This document shows, one piece after another, positions 11,305-15,153 of a stretch of 15,153 nt of DNA. Source of the DNA: Scenedesmus sp. ARA3 (lineage: Eukaryota > Chlorophyta > Chlorophyceae > Sphaeropleales > Scenedesmaceae). The DNA lies in contig RWJK01000034.1 in NCBI GenBank assembly GCA_004335835.1, forward strand, positions 1-15,153, written 5' to 3'. The translations under genes were made by a program, and so were the position numbers. Position 1 is the first letter of the stretch. Every line of letters begins with the position of its first letter. Below the pieces are notes generated by a model. The model was not told the origin of the DNA and ran no database searches. It saw nothing but the letters and a program-made list of their open reading frames with translations.

Positions 11305-11545
11305 CTGACTGAACAGCTCCAAGCACATACCTGGCTTTGCTGAAACGCAGTGCATGCCTGGCTGACGACAGGTGTGGCTGCCAGCAGCTGCCGCACCACG
11401 CTTGCTGGCGCACCGCCTCCTGCAGCACCTGCAGCATTGGCAACACAGCAAAGCACACTTAAAACAACTGCAGGATAAACATAGCAGACTTGACATTGCT
11501 GCAGTTGTTGTGTTGCTCACCTGCTAGCCACAGGTGCTGCAGCAT
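9127..11545 (-). CDS. Mitochondrial large-subunit ribosomal protein uL5m, 6 exons
   Basis: Exons by my reading are 11545-11521, 11428-11331, 11085-10684, 10372-10258, 9929-9794 and 9391-9127 (346 aa); every junction keeps GT-AG and phase. This is the 5S-rRNA/central-protuberance protein L5. RSRLGEFYSAHLARELLLKL (about 128-147), NVQQLPRLKSIDLSIS, LEYVTGQPA, AVKVRLVGG and FPDFEEQYEIFEALGSLHIS follow the L5 fold in order. The EIFE...H(I)SV and LLMSGLQLP region resembles plant mitochondrial RPL5 rather than the chloroplast protein. The N-terminus (MLQHLWLAGAAGG) has arginine but no acidic residue, consistent with a mitochondrial presequence. Residues about 42-127 are an extra low-complexity linker (polySer, polyAla, KQPKQPKQQKGK, Q10). 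The C-terminus is a Ser/Asp/Glu tail absent from canonical L5. The first ATG follows an in-frame TGA. A second in-frame donor at 11219 would lengthen exon 2 by 37 residues, including 15 Ser. Identity is firm; the 5' end is moderately sure. Confidence 0.9.
10855..10884 (-). repeat. PolyQ-encoding CAG tract in uL5m
   Basis: Ten consecutive glutamine codons (nine CAG and one CAA) sit immediately before the folded L5 domain. The tract belongs to the added N-terminal linker, not the conserved core, and is a likely site of length polymorphism. Confidence 0.85.
11256..11300. repeat. (GCT)15 microsatellite in uL5m intron or alternative exon
   Basis: Fifteen uninterrupted GCT units on the plus strand read as AGC/CAG on the transcribed strand. 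In the preferred gene model they lie in the 245 bp intron 11330-11086. With the alternative donor at 11219 they would encode 15 serines. Confidence 0.95.
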
Positions 11546-12219
11546 TCTGCCGCCACTGCCTTGTACTGCTGCTGCCGCTACTGCTGCTGCTTCTGCTGCT
11601 CCGGTTTCTGCTCCCCGACGCCGTCAACACTTTGGGTACATTCTAGTTAACTATTACTTGTTATCTGCCTTTGCTGGTTCGACAGCAAGAACTGTGATCA
11701 ACACAAAAGGTGTCTGAAGTGGCAGGCAAAGGTAGCAGGTGAGTTGCAGTGTTGGCAGGGATGCAGAGTGTTAGAACGACCCCTAACAGTAATACCAGCC
11801 CTTGCAATGTGCTGCTGTGTCGGACACCTGCTGGATCCGCAAGACGAAGCTCGTAACACTAGCAGTAACACTCAAAGTTACGAACTCAGACATTTGTGCA
11901 GCGGGCAGAACATTCTATTGAGCAATGTCTTGCTGGCTACCATCACGTGCTATAAAGTCATACAGCTGCTCGCTCTGTGTGCGTGACCTATCCCACTGCT
12001 GCTTTAGCAGAACGCTCAGCATCACAACTTGGCTTCCAAGCAGTTGCACAGCATTACAATCGCTATTATTGGGTGCTGTTGTTCAAATTATCATCCCTCA
12101 AAAGGCCTTCGACTGCCGCACCCAGCATAGGCCAAGCCACTGCTTCTGTTCCCACAGCTTCTAGAGACAGCAGCAGCAGCAAAGGGGCACAGCAGCAGGG
12201 CTAGCTGCAGCCAGGAGCG
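11546..12219. promoter_or_regulatory. Shared divergent promoter region of uL5m and the PRKRIP1-like gene
   Basis: The two start codons point away from each other with 674 bp between them. A G-box CACGTG (11944-11949) directly abuts TATAAAG (11951-11957), oriented toward the PRKRIP1-like gene about 265 bp before its ATG; a start site near 11980-11990 would give a 5' UTR of roughly 235 nt. I see no TATA box for uL5m. In-frame stops precede both ATGs (TAG at 12202-12204 for the right-hand gene). No gene is supported in the spacer itself. Confidence 0.6.
11944..11957 (+). promoter_or_regulatory. G-box plus TATA box
   Basis: CACGTG at 11944-11949 is separated by one base from TATAAAG at 11951-11957. 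This is a compact arrangement that would place a bHLH or bZIP factor beside TBP. It is oriented toward the PRKRIP1-like gene. Confidence 0.45.
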
Positions 12220-12708
12220 ATGGGGGACATAATTCCCGTCTCCAACAATGCCCTGATTGCCCAGGATCCAGAGCAGGCTGCAGCAGCACGCGCAGAGCGG
12301 ATAAAAGAGGTAAAGCTTAAAGCTCTCAGCCTGTCCATGCCTGAATGGAAGGCCTTGCTTGCCCCGGTCACGACTCCAATGCTGCAGACTCCATGCTGTG
12401 TTTGGTGCAGCAGTACATACAGCAGTTCTATGTATGCACCTGCACCATCAGCTGTGAAGCATGCAGGTTCAGCAGCGCAGCCGCTCAGGTGGTGGGCTTG
12501 TTGTCGCTGCTGCTGCTGCTGCTGCCCCTGCTGCTGCTACTGCTGTGTCAGGCCCAGGAGCTGGAGGTGAAGCTGGCTGCCATCAACGAGGCAGACACGC
12601 GCATCTTCAACGTCAGCGGCAGCTGCGCGGGAGCAGGCAGCGGCGACTTCCACTACTACCGCCTGGTGAGTGAGGGGGGAGTGATGAGGGTGTGTGATAA
12701 GGGCTGGT

Positions 12709-12742
<34 letters not shown>

Positions 12743-13981
12743 GTGTGTTTGCACGAGGGCAGGCTGGTGTGGTATCTGTGACGCCCGCGTGCAATGCGTT
12801 GCTCAGACACCCCATCCAGCAGCAGCAGCAGAGGTGCAGCGACTGCCCGGGCAGGCACATAGCCACAACTTGCCTGAACACTGGCCAGGCTGCACCTGCT
12901 GGGCAGGCAGGGTTGCACTTGCACAGCCTGTGCAGCTGCGGGCAACAGCATCCTGCAAGCACACCTCTCTTGCACCACTGCTCCTCATCCCCACCCCGCT
13001 CCCCACTCATGCAAGCTGTACATGCTTGGTGTGCTGCCTGCTGCTGTGCTGCGTGCGCTTGAACTGCAACCACCCGGCCCCGCAGATCCGGCGTGCGGAG
13101 CAGGACCGGCTGCGCAAGATGGACGCGGAGCACAAGGCGCAGCAGGAGCGGCAGCAGTTCGAGGTGCGGCGCGCAGCACAGCGTGTGTGCGGCAGCCTGT
13201 CCTCACGACAGCAGCAGCAGCACGTTCAGGCCAGCAGGTAGCTGCTGCACTCTGAGCTTGCAGCAGACGCTGTTGCAGCAGTGGCAGCAGCTACTGTGGT
13301 GATACAGCAGCTTTGCAGGGCTACGGCTGCAGTATGTCGGCACCCAGCGCAGCATGGTGATGAGCTGTGTGAGGGGCGATGCTGGTCATTTGCCGATTGC
13401 TGAAAGCTCTTGCGCTACCGCACGCGGGCGGTACAGCTTGCTGACCCCTGGCTGCACGGTGCTTGCGCGCGCTGCTGTTGCTGTTGCTGCTGCCGCTGCT
13501 GCCTCTGCTGCAGGCGAAACGGCAGCAGGTGCAGACTGAGCTGGAAGCCAAGGCAGCCAAGAAGCGAGCCAAGCGGCAGAAGAAGAAGGTGGGTGCGGCT
13601 GGGCTGAGCGGCAGCATGGGCACAAGCATCCTTATGTTGGAAAAAATGCGGTGCGCCTGGCAGCTGGCTGGCTAGGACGAGCCTGCAAGTATCTGCAGCA
13701 TGGCTTCAGCATGCGTGTGCAGCACCTGCATTATACATTGAAGTTTCCTTGTCACCTGCGGCGCCACTGCGGCATCCGTGCGAGTGCTGTGCATGCTTAG
13801 TTTGCGGCTGGACTGACCTGGCTGCTGCTGCTGCTTCTTGCGTGCGCAGGCGAAGAAGAAGCAGAAGGGTGCTGCTGGTGCTGCTGGCACTGCGGGCAGC
13901 GACTCCGAGGGATCAGGCGAGGACAGTGATGCAGGCAAGGCAGCAGCAGCAGCAGTGCCGGAGCAGCAGGACCTGGACTGA
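12220..13981 (+). CDS. PRKRIP1-like (DUF1168) spliceosome-associated protein, about 5 exons
   Basis: Preferred exons are 12220-12366, 12552-12665, 13086-13163, 13514-13588 and 13850-13981 (181 aa; the human protein is about 184 aa). PRKRIP1 is a long basic helical protein of catalytic and post-catalytic spliceosomes, first named as a PKR interactor. The family signature is NVSGSCAGAGSGDFHYYR (69-86). It is followed by a charged helix (RRAEQDRLRKMDAEHKAQQE), then KKRAKRQKKK and KKKQKG, then an acidic Ser/Asp/Glu tail ending in QQDLD. The N-terminus (DIIPVSNNAL, ...MPEW) also fits. The exon 3 donor GAG|GTGCGG was preferred because it gives the family's spacing to the basic block. Exons 2-5 are all phase 0 and firm. 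The exon 1-2 junction is not: GTCACG at 12367 keeps the MPEW segment but is a weak donor, while GTAAAG at 12310 gives a 162 aa form. The ATG follows an in-frame TAG and has a good G at -3 and +4. Confidence 0.85.
12710..12739 (+). repeat. (CAG)10 microsatellite in a PRKRIP1-like intron
   Basis: Ten perfect CAG units lie 44 bp inside the intron 12666-13085. Each unit contains an AG that could act as a cryptic 3' splice site. The intron has no in-frame continuation of the domain, so the repeat is not coding in my model. Confidence 0.9.
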
Positions 13982-15153
13982 GCGCGACGTGCCGGCAGCC
14001 AACACGCTGGCATGCGAGAGCGGCATGCTGTGGAGTAGCGGAGCGTTACCGTAGCTGTATCTAGCTGTTTCCAGCTGCTACGTTTGCTGACTCAGGGTTT
14101 TTGTATCTTCGATTGTACAGTGCCCACCTGTTGGCGGCACACAGGCTGTTGAAGACGTGCTGCATGGCGCACCTCGCAGTTGATTCGTGCATGCTGTGTC
14201 ACGGCACAGCGGTGCGAGCAGACCAGGTGTGTAGTTTGAGGCACCAGCTGTGATCTAGTACCAGCATTGTTTTTCTGGCGGCGTGTTGTAAAGGGTGAGT
14301 TTGCATTTTACAACATGTAAGCATGTTGTGTTGGTTGCTGCTATACTTTCAGTGGTTGGCGCAGCACTCCTCTACTGCGGAGCCCTGCAAGCAAGCAGCT
14401 CCACCTGGCAGGCATGTTGCATGCTGCTGCACCTGTGGCAGGAACAGCGCCAGATTGTGGGCATGGTGTTGCACCTTACTGTGGCTCACATGCGCTCTGG
14501 TTTTGATGCTGTAAGCACGTGATCTTGGCTGCATTGGTGCAGACAAGTGTACTGTAGATGTTGCTTTGTGACACGGATGACTGCTTGTCATTGCGCCTGC
14601 TGCGCTGCGTGGGGCATGCCTAAAGTTGTTGCTACGATGCGGCTTTTGCACATTACCGTGCCCACCACATGCCAGCGACTGCTGCTGGTGGCAGTGCGCT
14701 GGTAGTACTGCTGGTTGCGGCTGTGCCCGGGCTCTGTTTGTCATACTGCTGTCACAGCCGCCGCGGGGGTGGCGCTTTGCTGCACGCCACAACCTGCAGG
14801 GTCAGCTGAGGTGGCCAGGTCACGCGCTACAAGGACTGGCTTTCAGGCATATGCCATGCATGGTTGATGATACCGCAGTGGCGTTGTGTTGCAGTACTGC
14901 AACGACTAGTACCCCGCTGTCTCTGCTCAACATCAAATTCCTGTAACATCACGATGACGCTGGTGACTTCTCAAATTTCAAACTGCGTGATGAAGTCGAT
15001 GCATTGTTCATATGGTTATCTGCCACACAGACAACTCCACAATACACACTGTCCATCTTTCCACACTGAAACGACCGCAAACATGGCAACGGTACTGAGT
15101 TTGAGGTTCAGTTTGGTCATTTGCTGGCACGTTTGGGCATCAAGCATGTTCAA
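13982..15153. other. 3' UTR of the PRKRIP1-like gene, then no recognisable gene
   Basis: The first 300 or so bases are probably the 3' UTR. Beyond about 14320 the sequence is mixed in composition, becoming AT-richer after 14930. It holds only short open frames without family motifs on both strands. TGTAA also occurs at 14510-14514 and 14942-14946. The right end may approach another gene outside the window. Confidence 0.5.
14287..14291 (+). promoter_or_regulatory. Candidate poly(A) signal of the PRKRIP1-like gene
   Basis: This is the first TGTAA I see after the stop codon at 13981, about 305 bp downstream. A second copy follows at 14316-14320 as the right arm of TTACA-ACA-TGTAA (14308-14320), so either or both could direct cleavage. 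Confidence 0.5.

Noticed and set aside
13357..13444. Possible box C/D snoRNA in a PRKRIP1-like intron (GTGATGA ... CTGA ... CTGA)
   Set aside because: CTGA is very common in this CTG-rich sequence, the flanking GCAGC/GCTGC stem is set back from the boxes, and there is no C' box; not strong enough to call.
14295..14522. Hydrophobic 75-codon plus-strand frame
   Set aside because: It begins at the candidate poly(A) region, has no family motif and looks like chance hydrophobicity from GCT/TTG words.
1..15153. CRISPR array, operon, insertion sequence or phage module
   Set aside because: The repeats are simple trinucleotide runs without spacer structure, the genes have introns, and no transposase or integrase motif was seen on either strand.

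Overview
The window looks like nuclear DNA of a green alga, most likely a chlorophycean (Scenedesmus/Sphaeropleales-like or volvocine-like). This is inferred from dense CAG/CTG codon and intron repeats, compact genes with many 90-400 bp GT-AG introns, TGTAA-type candidate poly(A) signals, a plant-type R2R3-MYB gene, and a nuclear gene for the mitochondrial ribosomal protein uL5. Chlorophycean mitochondrial genomes have lost their ribosomal-protein genes, which fits the last point. There are no bacterial operons, CRISPR arrays, IS elements or phage genes.

Four multi-exon genes could be assembled by hand from splice sites, reading phase and family motifs. (1) 4897-2915, minus: R2R3-MYB transcription factor, 3 exons, 464 aa. 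(2) 8494-6967, minus: unrecognised membrane protein, 3 exons, 351 aa, with two or three N-terminal hydrophobic segments and a long Ser/Gln/Gly-rich tail. (3) 11545-9127, minus: mitochondrial uL5 (uL5m), 6 exons, 346 aa, with a long low-complexity N-terminal extension. (4) 12220-13981, plus: PRKRIP1-like (DUF1168) spliceosome-associated protein, about 5 exons, about 181 aa; its first exon junction is unresolved.

Genes 3 and 4 diverge from a shared 674 bp spacer (11546-12219) holding a G-box beside a TATA box. Genes 1-3 lie in tandem on the minus strand. The long stretches 1-2914, 4898-6966, 8495-9126 and 13982-15153 show no convincing gene; they hold UTR and promoter sequence, candidate TGTAA signals and a few hairpins and palindromes.

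The genes do not form one pathway; this is an ordinary eukaryotic neighbourhood. The most interesting points are a nine-residue insertion in MYB repeat R2, the extended uL5m with two in-frame alternative donors around a (GCT)15 tract, the use of CTG runs as splice-acceptor pyrimidine tracts, and the unrecognised membrane protein.
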